From: Candidatus Marithrix sp. Canyon 246
Lineage (GTDB): Bacteria; Pseudomonadota; Gammaproteobacteria; Beggiatoales; Beggiatoaceae
DNA: 64,000 bases
Reading direction: 5' to 3'
Assembly (NCBI RefSeq): GCF_001723685.1
Contig: NZ_MCBX01000001.1
Span: 1-64,000 of the forward strand
Positions within the stretch are counted from its first letter, which is position 1, and each line of letters begins with the position of its first letter. Under the pieces are notes generated by a model. It was not told where the DNA came from and did no database searches. It was given only the letters and a program-made list of their open reading frames with translations. This document shows positions 8,031 to 17,461 of the stretch, one piece after another. A program made the translations under genes and the position numbers.

Positions 8031-9179
8031 ATGTCTCGTATTCTCCATATTGGAAAATATTTTCCACCATTTGCAGGCGGTATCGAGAATTTTCTCGCTG
8101 ATATCATGCCAATTCAAACTAGTCAAGGTGAAGTTGTTGCAGCTATTGTTCATAATCATCGTTTTTCATTAAAAATGAAAGTTCAGGCAGAAATATGGCA
8201 ACAACAAACTATTTATCGTGTTCCTAGTTGTGGTCGATTATTGTATGCGCCAGTAAGCCCACAGTTCCCATTTTGGCTGAATCGGGTTTTGCATGAATTT
8301 CAACCAGAGTTGTTACATTTACATTTGCCTAATACTTCTGCATTTTGGGCTTTGTGGCAGTCTGAGGCGCGATACATACCTTGGGTTATTCATTGGCACG
8401 CTGATGTATTTTCAGTTTTAAATAAAAAATTGGCAATTGCTTATAAGGCTTATCGCCCGTTTGAACAAAAATTATTAGCACATGCTAAAAATATAATAGT
8501 TACTTCACCACCATATTTAACCGCTAGCACTGCATTAGATAAATGGCAATATAAGTGCCAAGTCATACCTTTAGGTGTAAACTTAGAGCATATGCCTACA
8601 ATTGAAACCACAAATCAATGGAATTCTAAAGGTGTAAGATTTCTAAGCGTAGGGCGTTTAAGTTATTATAAGGGTCATGAATTTTTAATACGCGCTATGG
8701 CTAATATAGACAAAGATAAAGCACAACTTATTATTGTAGGAAAGGGTGAACAGTATTCTGATTTGAATAAATTGATAAAACAATTAAATCTTAACGATAA
8801 TGTAAAGTTATTAGGATATTGTAGCGATACAGAATTAAATGCTTTATTTGCAAGTTGTGATTGTTTTTGTTTAGCTTCTTTGGAACGTACAGAGGCGTTT
8901 GGAGTAGTGTTTTTAGAGGCAATGCGTCATAATAAACCTATAATAGCAACTGATATTCCGGGTTCAGGTGTTGGTTGGGTGGTGAATGATGGAGGTTTAT
9001 TAGTAAAACCACAAGATGTAACTGCGCTTGCAAATGCCTTACAAAAAATCATCAATCAGCCATTATTAGCCGCGAATTTAGCAAAAAGAGGGCAACTACG
9101 TTTGAATCAACTATTTGATATTAAAAATGTATCCGCTAAAATATCTGATTTATATCAACAGGTGTTAAATTATGGATGA
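8031..9179 (+). CDS. GT4-family glycosyltransferase
   Basis: This GT-B glycosyltransferase probably adds a sugar to surface polysaccharide or lipid-linked oligosaccharide. The N-terminal KYFPPFAGGIEN is the typical acceptor-side loop. The C-terminal donor domain shows SVGRLSYYKGHEFLIRAM, IIVGKGEQYSDL, and the E-x7-E region ERTEAFGVVFLEAMRHNKP. ATG 8031 (MSRILHIGKYFPP) aligns with the family start, and the longer frame from 7938 runs antisense into the kinase gene. Its stop overlaps the next gene, making a coupled three-gene operon. The sugar and acceptor cannot be read from the sequence. Confidence 0.9.
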   Translation: MSRILHIGKYFPPFAGGIENFLADIMPIQTSQGEVVAAIVHNHRFSLKMKVQAEIWQQQTIYRVPSCGRLLYAPVSPQFPFWLNRVLHEFQPELLHLHLPNTSAFWALWQSEARYIPWVIHWHADVFSVLNKKLAIAYKAYRPFEQKLLAHAKNIIVTSPPYLTASTALDKWQYKCQVIPLGVNLEHMPTIETTNQWNSKGVRFLSVGRLSYYKGHEFLIRAMANIDKDKAQLIIVGKGEQYSDLNKLIKQLNLNDNVKLLGYCSDTELNALFASCDCFCLASLERTEAFGVVFLEAMRHNKPIIATDIPGSGVGWVVNDGGLLVKPQDVTALANALQKIINQPLLAANLAKRGQLRLNQLFDIKNVSAKISDLYQQVLNYG

Positions 9180-9618
9180 AGATGAATATCAACAAACTCG
9201 TAAGCAACTGAACCAATGCCCATGCCCATTTGAAAAGGCGATTTTAAGTAGTCGTTGTGGATGTGAAAAGTTTCAACGTTTAAATATTGCTGAACGCGAA
9301 GCAGCAGCTTGTGTATCTGTTTCTGCGCAAAAGCAATGTGTTGAACTATTGGAACAACTTTATCAAAATGCTCGTTTTGCTTTACAACAATCTGATATAA
9401 ATTCTCCATTAGCTCATGCTCAAATGATGAAATTGCAATGCGGTGGATTACAAGGTTTACAATCAATATTAAAACAAACAGGAAATATAAATAACATTAA
9501 TGGATTAGTAAAATATATATTTACTAATTTTGATGATCTCAACAAAATACCCTATCAAGAAGTAGTACAATTCATTAGTCATTACCAAGTTCGTAAAAAA
9601 CGGAGTAAAAAATTATGA
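9172..9618 (+). CDS. Unrecognised cysteine-rich 148-residue protein
   Basis: I do not recognise a named family. The N-terminus carries a cysteine cluster, NQCPCPFEKAILSSRCGCEK (residues 14-33), and another Cys in ERE-AAACVSV. This could bind a metal or Fe-S cluster. The rest is helical, with a basic C-terminus (RKKRSKKL). It starts 8 bp inside the GT4 gene and its stop overlaps the next start as ATGA, so expression is tightly coupled to the glycosyltransferase and to the secreted protein downstream. Confidence 0.75.
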   Translation: MDEDEYQQTRKQLNQCPCPFEKAILSSRCGCEKFQRLNIAEREAAACVSVSAQKQCVELLEQLYQNARFALQQSDINSPLAHAQMMKLQCGGLQGLQSILKQTGNINNINGLVKYIFTNFDDLNKIPYQEVVQFISHYQVRKKRSKKL

Positions 9619-10097
9619 TAGCACCAATAATATTAATGGCAGTTGCTGCCAACATAGAATGTTTAGCAACTTATGACAATGGCAATTTACAAATACCATG
9701 TGTTTCAGTAACAGGTGGAGAACAGATTTATTCTGCGGAATTATCAGAACAAAAAGCTGCTAATAATTTTGCAATAACAGTGATACAACAATGGGCACCA
9801 ATTGAAACAGTTCAGATTCAAATTCTCGAATCTTTGCCGGTACAAATAATAGTAATAGCTAAAGGTACTTTCCTCAATGGTTGCGGACAATTAGGTAAAA
9901 TAAATACCGTTCAAGCTGGCAATAAATTCACAATAACCATTGGTAAAAAACCTATAGAAAAACAAATGATGTGTACTCAAGCCTTAGTACCATTTGAACA
10001 AAAAATACCATTAAATATAAAAGGCTTAAAGGCAGGAACTTATAGTGTGAATGTTAATGGTATTAGTAAAAGTTTTAAGTTGGATGTTGATTCCTAA
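9615..10097 (+). CDS. Unrecognised secreted beta-rich protein
   Basis: A short hydrophobic N-terminus (MIAPIILMAVAANIEC) resembles a signal peptide or anchor, although it is brief. The body is beta-rich, with a conserved-looking cysteine pair (NGCGQLG and MMCTQALVPFEQ) and an Ig/Fn-like final strand pair (LKAGTYSVNVNGISKSFKL). I cannot name the family. It is the last gene of the GT4 operon and is followed within 10 bp by the P2 palindrome, which should terminate transcription. Position suggests a periplasmic or envelope role. Confidence 0.72.
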   Translation: MIAPIILMAVAANIECLATYDNGNLQIPCVSVTGGEQIYSAELSEQKAANNFAITVIQQWAPIETVQIQILESLPVQIIVIAKGTFLNGCGQLGKINTVQAGNKFTITIGKKPIEKQMMCTQALVPFEQKIPLNIKGLKAGTYSVNVNGISKSFKLDVDS

Positions 10098-10103
10098 CTA
10101 TTC

Positions 10104-10137
10104 AGACCTGACAGGTTTTTAAAACCTGTCAGGTCTT
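10104..10137. repeat. acctgacaggt palindrome P2 between convergent genes
   Basis: Arms agacctgacaggtttt and aaaacctgtcaggtct form a perfect hairpin followed by ttt. It lies 6 bp after the plus-strand stop and 15 bp before the minus-strand stop, so it is well placed as a bidirectional terminator. Confidence 0.85.
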
Positions 10138-10152
10138 TCGTCTTGTAGTTGC

Positions 10153-11769
10153 TTAGTATCTAGTAATGTATTCCATCTTCTCTGGATAAAATATACTTTC
10201 ATCTAATGCTGATTTTATCAGTGTCATGTTATAGACTTTTATCATGCCTGTATTTATAATTTGATCATTTGGTAGCTTGGCTGCATGGGGTATATCTACA
10301 TATGGAATGTTTAGTGTCTTGTTTTCGTAGTTATAGAAGGCGTAGCATTTTTCTTGGGGAAATTTGTTTCTATGAATTTCCTTAATATATTTCAGTTTGT
10401 CATTGTCTAAGGTTATTTTTAAGTCTTCTGTGCCTGCTTGTAGCTCTACTTTCATATTGGTACTAAATATACCTATGTAAATATATCTTCCTGTAATTGG
10501 ATCAATTAATGGTAATGCTAATTTTGGTACTTCTATTGTACCAAATTTTTGGTTTTTATAGGGGCTATGGTAAATTGCGTGTTTGCATGTGTCTGTGCAT
10601 GAGTTGAGGCTGTTATTTACGTTTAGTCTGCCTCCTGTTAGGATTTTGTCTGATAGTTGTTCTATTTTATCTACGTTTTTTAGTATTGCTTGTTTTATAT
10701 TACATTTTTTTGATAGTAGTAAGCTTGCTGCTCCTGTGACATAGGGGGCTGCCATTGAGGTTCCACTTAGTGATTTATGGCTTTTATTTGGGTAGCTGCT
10801 ATATATATTTACTCCGGGTGCGGCTAAATCTACTGATTTTTTGCCGTAATTAGAAAACCATGCTAGTTTGTCATCATTGTCTGTTGCGGCTACCGATATT
10901 ATGTTGTCTAAGTCGTAGCTTGATGGGTAGTTTGGTAGGTAATGATCATTGTCATATTGGCTATTACCTGCCGCTGCTATAAATAATACATCTTTGGCTT
11001 TTTTGATTGCATCATAAAGTGCTTGTGATTTACAGCCCATACATCCCCAACTTAAATTGGCAATTTTGGCTCCCATTTTGGTGGCATATTGTATGGCTGC
11101 GATGGCATCAGCTAGTGTTGCATAGCCTTTGTCTTGAAAAAATTTTATTGCCATTATTTTGCCTGAGCCTATTATGCCGCTGACGTGTGTGCCATGCCCA
11201 TGATTGTCAAATGGATCACCATCAGCATCAGCTACGTCACAGCCATAAATGTCATCTATACAGCCATTATTGTCATCGTCAATTCCATTGTCTGGAATTT
11301 CAGCTTCATTTTTCCACATGTTAGCGGCTAAATCTGGGTGGGTGTAATCAACGCCGGTATCAATTACTGCTATTATTTGATTACTAGATTGTTTCCATGC
11401 TTTAGCTGCCTGAATCTGCTTTAAGCCCCATTGATTTGGTGCTTGTTCTATGTTGATTATGTAATTAGGCTCAATATATTCAACGCGAGGATCACCTCTT
11501 AGTTGTCTTAATATATTGGTTCTGGTGTTTGAATTAAGTTGCCATAATTCATGAAATTGCCATAATTCAGCGTCAATTTCTAAAAATGTTTCTACAGTTG
11601 ACAGCCCTAAATTTTTCTGGATTGCTGGAACATTTAGGCTTTTACCGTATTCTGTTAGTTTGATTATGAATTGATTTGGTACTGCTGGTGGAGGGGGTTG
11701 GGTGGGTTCTGTTGCCCATGTATTAATAGATGTTAATATTAATAGTAGGGAAATTGTTGTGTGGTTCAT
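10153..11769 (-). CDS. Secreted subtilisin-like S8 serine protease
   Basis: This exported protease has a signal peptide (about residues 1-19), an I9-type propeptide (about 33-107) and a subtilisin catalytic domain (about 113-385). The triad is complete: Asp137 in AVIDTGVDY, His192 in HGHGTHVSG and Ser338 in LSGTSMAAP. An acidic insert (DNGIDDDNNGCIDDIYG) may bind calcium. A C-terminal beta-rich module (about 395-530) is shared with the next three genes. The start ATG 11769 follows a GAGGA Shine-Dalgarno. It is the last member of the minus-strand cluster, ending at palindrome P2. Confidence 0.93.
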   Translation of the reverse strand: MNHTTISLLLILTSINTWATEPTQPPPPAVPNQFIIKLTEYGKSLNVPAIQKNLGLSTVETFLEIDAELWQFHELWQLNSNTRTNILRQLRGDPRVEYIEPNYIINIEQAPNQWGLKQIQAAKAWKQSSNQIIAVIDTGVDYTHPDLAANMWKNEAEIPDNGIDDDNNGCIDDIYGCDVADADGDPFDNHGHGTHVSGIIGSGKIMAIKFFQDKGYATLADAIAAIQYATKMGAKIANLSWGCMGCKSQALYDAIKKAKDVLFIAAAGNSQYDNDHYLPNYPSSYDLDNIISVAATDNDDKLAWFSNYGKKSVDLAAPGVNIYSSYPNKSHKSLSGTSMAAPYVTGAASLLLSKKCNIKQAILKNVDKIEQLSDKILTGGRLNVNNSLNSCTDTCKHAIYHSPYKNQKFGTIEVPKLALPLIDPITGRYIYIGIFSTNMKVELQAGTEDLKITLDNDKLKYIKEIHRNKFPQEKCYAFYNYENKTLNIPYVDIPHAAKLPNDQIINTGMIKVYNMTLIKSALDESIFYPEKMEYITRY

Positions 11770-11788
11770 GATTGATCCTCAATTAATT

Positions 11789-11964
11789 CCCCTGAAAGGG
11801 GCTAACATACTAGCCTAGGGCAACGCCCTAGGATTGATTTATTTATAATTTTAGCCCTGAAGGGGCGAGACATACATGATGTATCGCCCTTTCAGGGCTA
11901 AATATGTCATTAATTTAAATCCTAGGGCGTTGCCCTAGGCTGATATGTTAACCCCTTTCAGGGG
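11789..11964. repeat. Nested inverted-repeat element (MITE-like, 176 bp)
   Basis: Two 44-bp arms (11789-11832 and 11921-11964) are near-perfect inverted copies, with three mismatches. Each contains its own small palindromes (cccctgaaagggg and cctagggcaacgccctagg). Between them, 11853-11900 forms another hairpin (tagccctgaaggggcga with its complement). It carries no coding capacity and separates two protease genes. This looks like a non-autonomous palindromic element that could fold into a cruciform. A degenerate relative of the 25-bp repeat follows at about 11978-12002. Confidence 0.85.
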
Positions 11965-12004
11965 CTTTAAATAAATCCGTTTATTCCGTAAATCCGTTGT
12001 ACTA

Positions 12005-12045
12005 ATAAAAAAAAAGCCTAGAACAGACGCTTACTATTCTAGGCT
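12005..12045 (-). terminator. Rho-independent terminator
   Basis: On the minus strand, AGCCTAGAA pairs with TTCTAGGCT across a 13-nt loop and is followed by nine T residues. It lies about 57 bp downstream of the protease gene ending at 12102. Confidence 0.88.
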
Positions 12046-12101
12046 ATACATTGAGTCTATTAATTACAGAGAACGTGCATGTTTTTTGTAATTAAGTTAC
12101 T

Positions 12102-14021
12102 TTATTTGCAAAAGTTTACCTTATCTGATTGTGGAAGTTCATCTTTACAACATCCTGCATCATTATCATAATTTCCACAAATCAATTCACTACTTGGGCT
12201 TAGATGGAAAACATCTGTTTTTTCTGGATCATAATAGTCATTAGTTAATGGTAGTTTATATAAAGTCATGTCAAATAATTGCATTCTTTTATTTAATTTC
12301 AATTTACCACTTGGTAATTTATATACTCTACCTAATCCCACTTTGGGTAGATGAATGGTTTCATCTTCATAAGTGTAGAAGGCATAACAATTATAATACT
12401 CTGGTTTGTCAAAAAAATCTTTTTTATAGACAGATTTTACATATTCCAGATTATCTTCCTCAAGTTTAATTTCAAAATCTTCTGTACCTTCATTTAATTC
12501 AACGGTTAATTCTGCTTTCAGAATATCAATATCTGTGTAACGTTCTGTAATAGGATCAATTGCAGGTAAAGCTAAATAAGGAACATCTACTGTACCGCGC
12601 TTATAATTTTTGTCACTATTACTTTGATAAACAGCTACTACACACTCATTAGGATTAGGTTTAGCTTTACTTGCTCCACAAACAGATTGTTTTAACATGG
12701 CTTGCTGTGCTTTATCCATATTAAGTCTTCCACCAGTCACAGTTTTACCTGATAAGGCTGATACTTCGTCAACTGAATCAAATATGATCTTTTTAAGTTT
12801 TTTACGATCTAACTTAGAACATTGTGACCATAATGAACTAACTACACCAGCTACATGAGGTGCTGCCATTGAAGTACCACTGAGATTACGATAGCTATCA
12901 TTTGGACTAGTACTATAAATATTCACACCGGGGGCACCTAAATCTACTGAAGTAACACCATAGTTAGAAAACCATGCTAAACCATCATTATGATTTGTAG
13001 CAGCTACTGCTATTATATTATCTAAATCATAACTTGATGGATAATTTGCTGGTTCTTGTTCATTGTCATGTGAACTATTACCAGCAGCTGCTATAAACAA
13101 ATGTCCTTTTGATTGAGTAGCTTTAATTGCATTCTTCAGTGCTTGAGAATTACAACCATGACAACCCCAACTGTTGTTACTTATTTTAGCTCCCATTTTC
13201 ACTGCATATTGAATCGCATTGATCGCACCAGCTATAGTACCACCATTAGTACCTAAAAATTTAACAGCCATGATTTTGGTTTTAGTTTTCCAACTAACAC
13301 CAACTATACCTTCACTATTATTACCAGCAGCAGCAATAGTTCCAGCTACATGAGTACCATGATAGTGATCGTCAAAGGGATCGCTATCGTTATTAGCAAA
13401 GTCATAACCATAAACATCATCTACATAACCATTGCCATCATCATCAATACCATTATCAGCTATTTCATCCTGATTTTTCCACATGTTTTCTATTAAGTCA
13501 GGATGATTATAATCAACACCAGTATCAATTACTGCGATAATCATATCATTTGCTGTTTTGATATTTCCCCAAGCTTCAATGGCATCAATATCAGCATCTG
13601 TTGTACCACCAGTTTGTCCAGTATTATTTAATCCCCATAAACTGGAAAAATTTGGATCATTTGGTGCAGTTTGATTTAACTTAATTACATAGTTAGGTTC
13701 AGCATATTCTACACGAGGATCAGCTTTTAATTGTTCAATTACTGTCTGTGTATCGCTTGTAATTTCCCAAAGTTGGGCACCAATACCGCTAAATGGCATT
13801 ACATTTGATACACCAAACTCTGCTTGCAGTGAATCAATAGATTCTGAATCTACAGCATCAGTTTTGAATTTCACAATTATTTGATTTGGAACAAATTGTG
13901 GTTCACTGATTTCTTGATATTCAGTATTTGAATTATCTTTTACTGGAGCTTCTTCTATACCCCATACAACTGATGCTGATAACAACATCGGTAAAACTGT
14001 ATATTTATATGGAAATTTCAT
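12102..14021 (-). CDS. Secreted subtilisin-like S8 serine protease
   Basis: This paralogue of the protease at 10153 has a signal peptide (MKFPYKYTVLPMLLSASVVWG), an I9-like propeptide, and a catalytic domain with AVIDTGVDY (Asp), DHYHGTHVAGTI (His) and LSGTSMAAPHVAG (Ser). A shared C-terminal module starts around residue 465 (AVYQSNSDKNYKRGTVDVP), followed by a short Cys-containing tail (CGNYDNDAGCC). ATG 14021 is chosen because it follows GAGGA at the right distance; ATG 14036 would put the Shine-Dalgarno inside the gene. The acidic DDDGNGYVDD loop may bind calcium. It is probably extracellular, and the substrate is unknown. Confidence 0.92.
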   Translation of the reverse strand: MKFPYKYTVLPMLLSASVVWGIEEAPVKDNSNTEYQEISEPQFVPNQIIVKFKTDAVDSESIDSLQAEFGVSNVMPFSGIGAQLWEITSDTQTVIEQLKADPRVEYAEPNYVIKLNQTAPNDPNFSSLWGLNNTGQTGGTTDADIDAIEAWGNIKTANDMIIAVIDTGVDYNHPDLIENMWKNQDEIADNGIDDDGNGYVDDVYGYDFANNDSDPFDDHYHGTHVAGTIAAAGNNSEGIVGVSWKTKTKIMAVKFLGTNGGTIAGAINAIQYAVKMGAKISNNSWGCHGCNSQALKNAIKATQSKGHLFIAAAGNSSHDNEQEPANYPSSYDLDNIIAVAATNHNDGLAWFSNYGVTSVDLGAPGVNIYSTSPNDSYRNLSGTSMAAPHVAGVVSSLWSQCSKLDRKKLKKIIFDSVDEVSALSGKTVTGGRLNMDKAQQAMLKQSVCGASKAKPNPNECVVAVYQSNSDKNYKRGTVDVPYLALPAIDPITERYTDIDILKAELTVELNEGTEDFEIKLEEDNLEYVKSVYKKDFFDKPEYYNCYAFYTYEDETIHLPKVGLGRVYKLPSGKLKLNKRMQLFDMTLYKLPLTNDYYDPEKTDVFHLSPSSELICGNYDNDAGCCKDELPQSDKVNFCK

Positions 14022-14039
14022 TATTATCATCCTCACCCT

Positions 14040-16241
14040 TTATTTACCATCATAGTCATCATAAGTATATAGATATTTGTAGTAGGTATATTGATTTTGA
14101 TCAACATCTACTTTAACTCCTGCATCTATATCTTCATCATTTGCTTGTTCTGCTTTTACACTTGCTTCTGCATCCATAGTGTGGCTAGCATCATAGAAAG
14201 GTTCACCTTCAACATGGAAAATATAATTTCCTACGCCATTTTCTCCAGATAAAGGCATTTGTTGCATTTTAGCTTCAAATACTTGTGTGGGACCTTTTCT
14301 GAATTTACCTAATGGTAAGATAACTACTGAAGGTACATCTATATAAGGCATCTTAAAGGTTTTCTCATTCCAAAAATAGGTAGCATGACATTTAATTTTT
14401 TTCTCTTGTTTACCAAGATCCTTAATGTCAATATTATTATTATCAATGCCTTTGATCATTTCTTTGTAATTCAGATCCTGATCAATATTAATAATAAAGT
14501 CTTCTGTACCATTTAGTAATTTAAAGGTTCCATCATATACTAATACATCTCTGCTAGGTTGTTGAGTTATAGGATCAACATTTCTAACATCAATCAAAGG
14601 ATGGTGAAGTTGTGTTGGTTCTAGTTTAATTCCATTAATTGTTTGTGGAGTAAGAGCATAAACACCATGACATTCATCATCAGCAATTCTAATTTTAACT
14701 TTTTTAAGTGAACCTAATGTAGCACCGCCAGTAACATCTGTTAATTCAAGAAAAAAGGTTTCATCACCTTCTTCTTTTTCATCGTTAATAAGGGGTATTC
14801 TGATGAATTTATCTTCAGCGTCGCCATGTTCCCAAGTTAGTATATCTTGTTGTTTAATTGAATAATCTTTACCAGCCTTTGCGGATTTTTCAGTTAAGGT
14901 ATAACTTATAGAGACTGCACCATTATCACCACCAGTACGTTTTAGTTTGATCTTTGTTGTACCATTATCTTCTCTGACATAATGATATTTACTAGTAAGT
15001 TCCAATGAACCATGTTGTAGGCGGAAGTAATAACGACCTTGTACATTTGAATTTAGATTGCTTGCTATTAAGGCATTAGCAGCATTATTGTGAAGTTGTC
15101 CACTACCAGAACCGGGTAATTCAAAATGTACGTTAGTACCATTAGAGTAACCTATGCGTGCTGGATTTCCAACATGATCTTCACTAACTTGCCATTGAAT
15201 GTTGTCATAATTAAATTCAATATCAAATTGACCAGAACCAAGATCAGAACGTTCAATAATAATTACTTGAAAGGTATTGACTTTATTAGTATTTCTATAA
15301 CATCTATAATGACGCACATTTTCCCAAGTTACCCCAAAGGCACGAAAGCCATTCACGTTACTAATACCATATTTTACAGTACCAGAACCGTTACAACGAG
15401 TATCAGCATCAGCCCAAAATGGCGCAATAATTTTTCTACCTGTTGATTTTAATGGACTAGGCCAATATTGATAATTGGAATTATTAAATGTCAAATTACC
15501 ATTATTATTAATGTAAAGCTTATCATAGTCTTTTCCGAAGAAATTAATACTAAAACCAATATCAGTAGAATATGAACCATCAAGAGTTCTTGGTATTGTA
15601 TTTGTATCAAAACCAACTCTGACAGCACCATTTCCAATGCTTTGAGTTTCTATAGAATCTACTTCAGCTTCTGGGAGAGAATCTAAAACTGCTGATGCTT
15701 CGCTACCAGTTGAAACAAAATCATCTGCTTTTAAAACAGCTTCTTGATCTTCTCCAACCCTTACAACTACATCATAATTACCATCTAATATTGGAGTGTC
15801 GTCACTAGAAGACCATACATTCTGATTAAAGCTAGTTGCATCAGGTGCCAATTGAAAGACATCAACATCTGGCTCAGTTTCTGAACCAGTAACATCCCTA
15901 AAATCATCACCAAGAACCCATTCAGATCTATGTTTTACAACATAAACTTGTATTGTAGCTCCAGCAGGGAAATCCTGACCATTGACGAACATATTTACTT
16001 GATCTTGTTCATCAGTAGAATTGAATATCACACCATTTTTGGATGCAGAACTAACAACTTCATTACTTTTATTGTAAAAATCTGCTTGAATGCTAGCGGC
16101 AAAACTAGTGGTAGGTAAAATACCACCAATAACAAGAACACTAATTGAAGCTCTGACCAAAGAGCCGAGACGTTTCTTTATTTCGGGCGTAGTTATACTG
16201 ACAACCGGATCAACCGGCGGAGAATTGTGAAATTTTTCCAC
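14040..16241 (-). CDS. Secreted nidogen-like/Calx-beta adhesin-like protein
   Basis: This 733-residue exported protein starts at GTG 16241 behind GAGGAAATAACT. After an extended signal region (hydrophobic about 30-48), residues about 195-410 form a NIDO-like domain (FGKDYDKLYINNNGNLTF, PFWADADTRC). A Calx-beta domain follows (about 415-525: AKAGKDYSI, then DEKEEGDETFFLEL). The C-terminal module (about 530-690) is the one found on the neighbouring S8 proteases. There is no protease triad. Such domains are typical of calcium-dependent surface adhesion. It ends 19 bp before the next protease start and is probably coexpressed with it. Confidence 0.85.
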   Translation of the reverse strand: MEKFHNSPPVDPVVSITTPEIKKRLGSLVRASISVLVIGGILPTTSFAASIQADFYNKSNEVVSSASKNGVIFNSTDEQDQVNMFVNGQDFPAGATIQVYVVKHRSEWVLGDDFRDVTGSETEPDVDVFQLAPDATSFNQNVWSSSDDTPILDGNYDVVVRVGEDQEAVLKADDFVSTGSEASAVLDSLPEAEVDSIETQSIGNGAVRVGFDTNTIPRTLDGSYSTDIGFSINFFGKDYDKLYINNNGNLTFNNSNYQYWPSPLKSTGRKIIAPFWADADTRCNGSGTVKYGISNVNGFRAFGVTWENVRHYRCYRNTNKVNTFQVIIIERSDLGSGQFDIEFNYDNIQWQVSEDHVGNPARIGYSNGTNVHFELPGSGSGQLHNNAANALIASNLNSNVQGRYYFRLQHGSLELTSKYHYVREDNGTTKIKLKRTGGDNGAVSISYTLTEKSAKAGKDYSIKQQDILTWEHGDAEDKFIRIPLINDEKEEGDETFFLELTDVTGGATLGSLKKVKIRIADDECHGVYALTPQTINGIKLEPTQLHHPLIDVRNVDPITQQPSRDVLVYDGTFKLLNGTEDFIINIDQDLNYKEMIKGIDNNNIDIKDLGKQEKKIKCHATYFWNEKTFKMPYIDVPSVVILPLGKFRKGPTQVFEAKMQQMPLSGENGVGNYIFHVEGEPFYDASHTMDAEASVKAEQANDEDIDAGVKVDVDQNQYTYYKYLYTYDDYDGK

Positions 16242-17045
16242 AGTTATTTCCTCAAATTTTTTCTCGAAAAATAAGCTTGTTTAATGTAAACAAACCACTT
16301 TTTATGGCAAATAAACGCTACTTTATAGTAGCAGCGACGCACCATCAAGACCTTGCCAAAAGCTAGGGCGCGATTTTAGACAACAAACAACACTATAAGG
16401 AATATTTATATGAAATTTATGAACTTGATTTTAATTGATTAAACTAAACGCCTCCTGCACTATTTGATAACCGGCAGAGAGATTTATCTCGAAGGTAGAT
16501 TGATATTTTCATGATTATTTCCTCAAATAATTTTATTTAATTTTACTAAGATAACTAGTTTTATGTAACTAGTTATTTAGGTTGAGTACATACTAACATC
16601 GTTAATATTTTTTTGCAACATGTTTTTGTAACTGTTTTTTAAAAAAGTATTACTATCAAGTAATTAGACAGTTTTTTTCCTAAATAACTTTAATTTTTAG
16701 GGACAAGTCTATTCTATAAAAGAATTCTATAAAAGTACAACGAATTAAGAAATAAACTAATTTACTCTAAGAAACTAATTAGTTTATTTCTTAATTCGTT
16801 GTACTAAATAAATAGTACAACGAAAAAGCCCTGATTAGGAGCTTTCAGATATAACGGCAAATTTATATCATAAGTGGATTAACTGCATATAATAATACCA
16901 CATAATTATTTCCTCAACACATAATTCTGTAATTAAATATACTAAAATTAATAGTGGGATGTCACTAATTAATTTAGCTAGTGTGCATTATAACACAGTT
17001 ATTTGTTTTTGCAACAACTTTAAACTCAAATACAAGGAATTCACT
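16242..17045. other. Gene-poor stretch with two orphan leaders and an inverted repeat
   Basis: No gene of credible length is seen. On the minus strand, two copies of the cluster's leader (TTGAGGAAATAAT plus ATG) sit at about 16512-16530 and 16903-16915. Each opens only a tiny frame: 22 codons from ATG 16512 and 11 codons from ATG 16903. They look like remnants of lost paralogues. The segment 16734-16805 is an inverted repeat whose ends read agtacaacgaat, the same terminal sequence as the 25-bp repeats. A small hairpin lies near 16310-16335. Confidence 0.6.
16734..16805. repeat. Inverted repeat with agtacaacgaat ends (MITE-like)
   Basis: Arms of about 29 bp (16734-16763 and 16777-16805) pair almost perfectly around a 13-bp centre. 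The outer ends, agtacaacgaatta, match the outer end of the 25-bp repeat family, so both may derive from the termini of one transposon group. It has no coding capacity. Confidence 0.75.
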
Positions 17046-17459
17046 CTAAATATTTAGAAAAGAGCCATCCTGTGAATCTTCGCTTGGTAATACAACTACT
17101 GATGGTAGATAAACATAAGGTATTTTAAAACTGTCAGTTTTCCAATCATATTCAGCATAACAATCAGCTTTTCGCTTATCAATATATTGAATTTGTGTAA
17201 CAAAATTAAATTGTTCTTTATTTGTCACATTAATTATAAAATATTTTTCTGCATTAATTAAGGTAAATCTACCTTTAAAGACACTAACATCCTCAGTAAC
17301 TTGAAATATGATAGGATCAAAAACAGGAATTGTCATTACAATATCAGAAACTCTATTTCCTGCACCATGACATTTTGAACTTAAAGACTTTTCAGCAGCA
17401 AAAGCCGTAGCCATACTACCAATAACAATAGTACTTATTAAATTTTGAATTTTATTCAC
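17046..17459 (-). CDS. Small secreted protein, stand-alone C-terminal module of the S8 cluster
   Basis: This 137-residue protein has a signal peptide (MNKIQNLISTIVIGSMATAFA). The rest corresponds only to the C-terminal module shared by the neighbouring proteases: a first Cys in SKCHGAG, then FDPIIFQVT, LINAEKYFIINV, ADCYAEYDWKTDSFKIPYVY and LPSVVVLPS. It starts at GTG 17459 behind GAGGAAATAACT, which overlaps the stop of the upstream protease pseudogene. It ends earlier than the module in its paralogues, so it may be truncated, or be a secreted binding partner. Confidence 0.65.
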   Translation of the reverse strand: MNKIQNLISTIVIGSMATAFAAEKSLSSKCHGAGNRVSDIVMTIPVFDPIIFQVTEDVSVFKGRFTLINAEKYFIINVTNKEQFNFVTQIQYIDKRKADCYAEYDWKTDSFKIPYVYLPSVVVLPSEDSQDGSFLNI

Positions 17460-17461
17460 AG

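Noticed and set aside
14040-16241. Nidogen/Calx-beta protein as a fourth protease
   Set aside because: It shares only the C-terminal module with the proteases; no Asp-His-Ser subtilisin motifs are present.
16310-16400. Possible riboswitch (cyclic-di-GMP or similar) upstream of the nidogen-like gene
   Set aside because: There is a small hairpin and some GC-rich sequence, but I could not match a conserved core of any known class.
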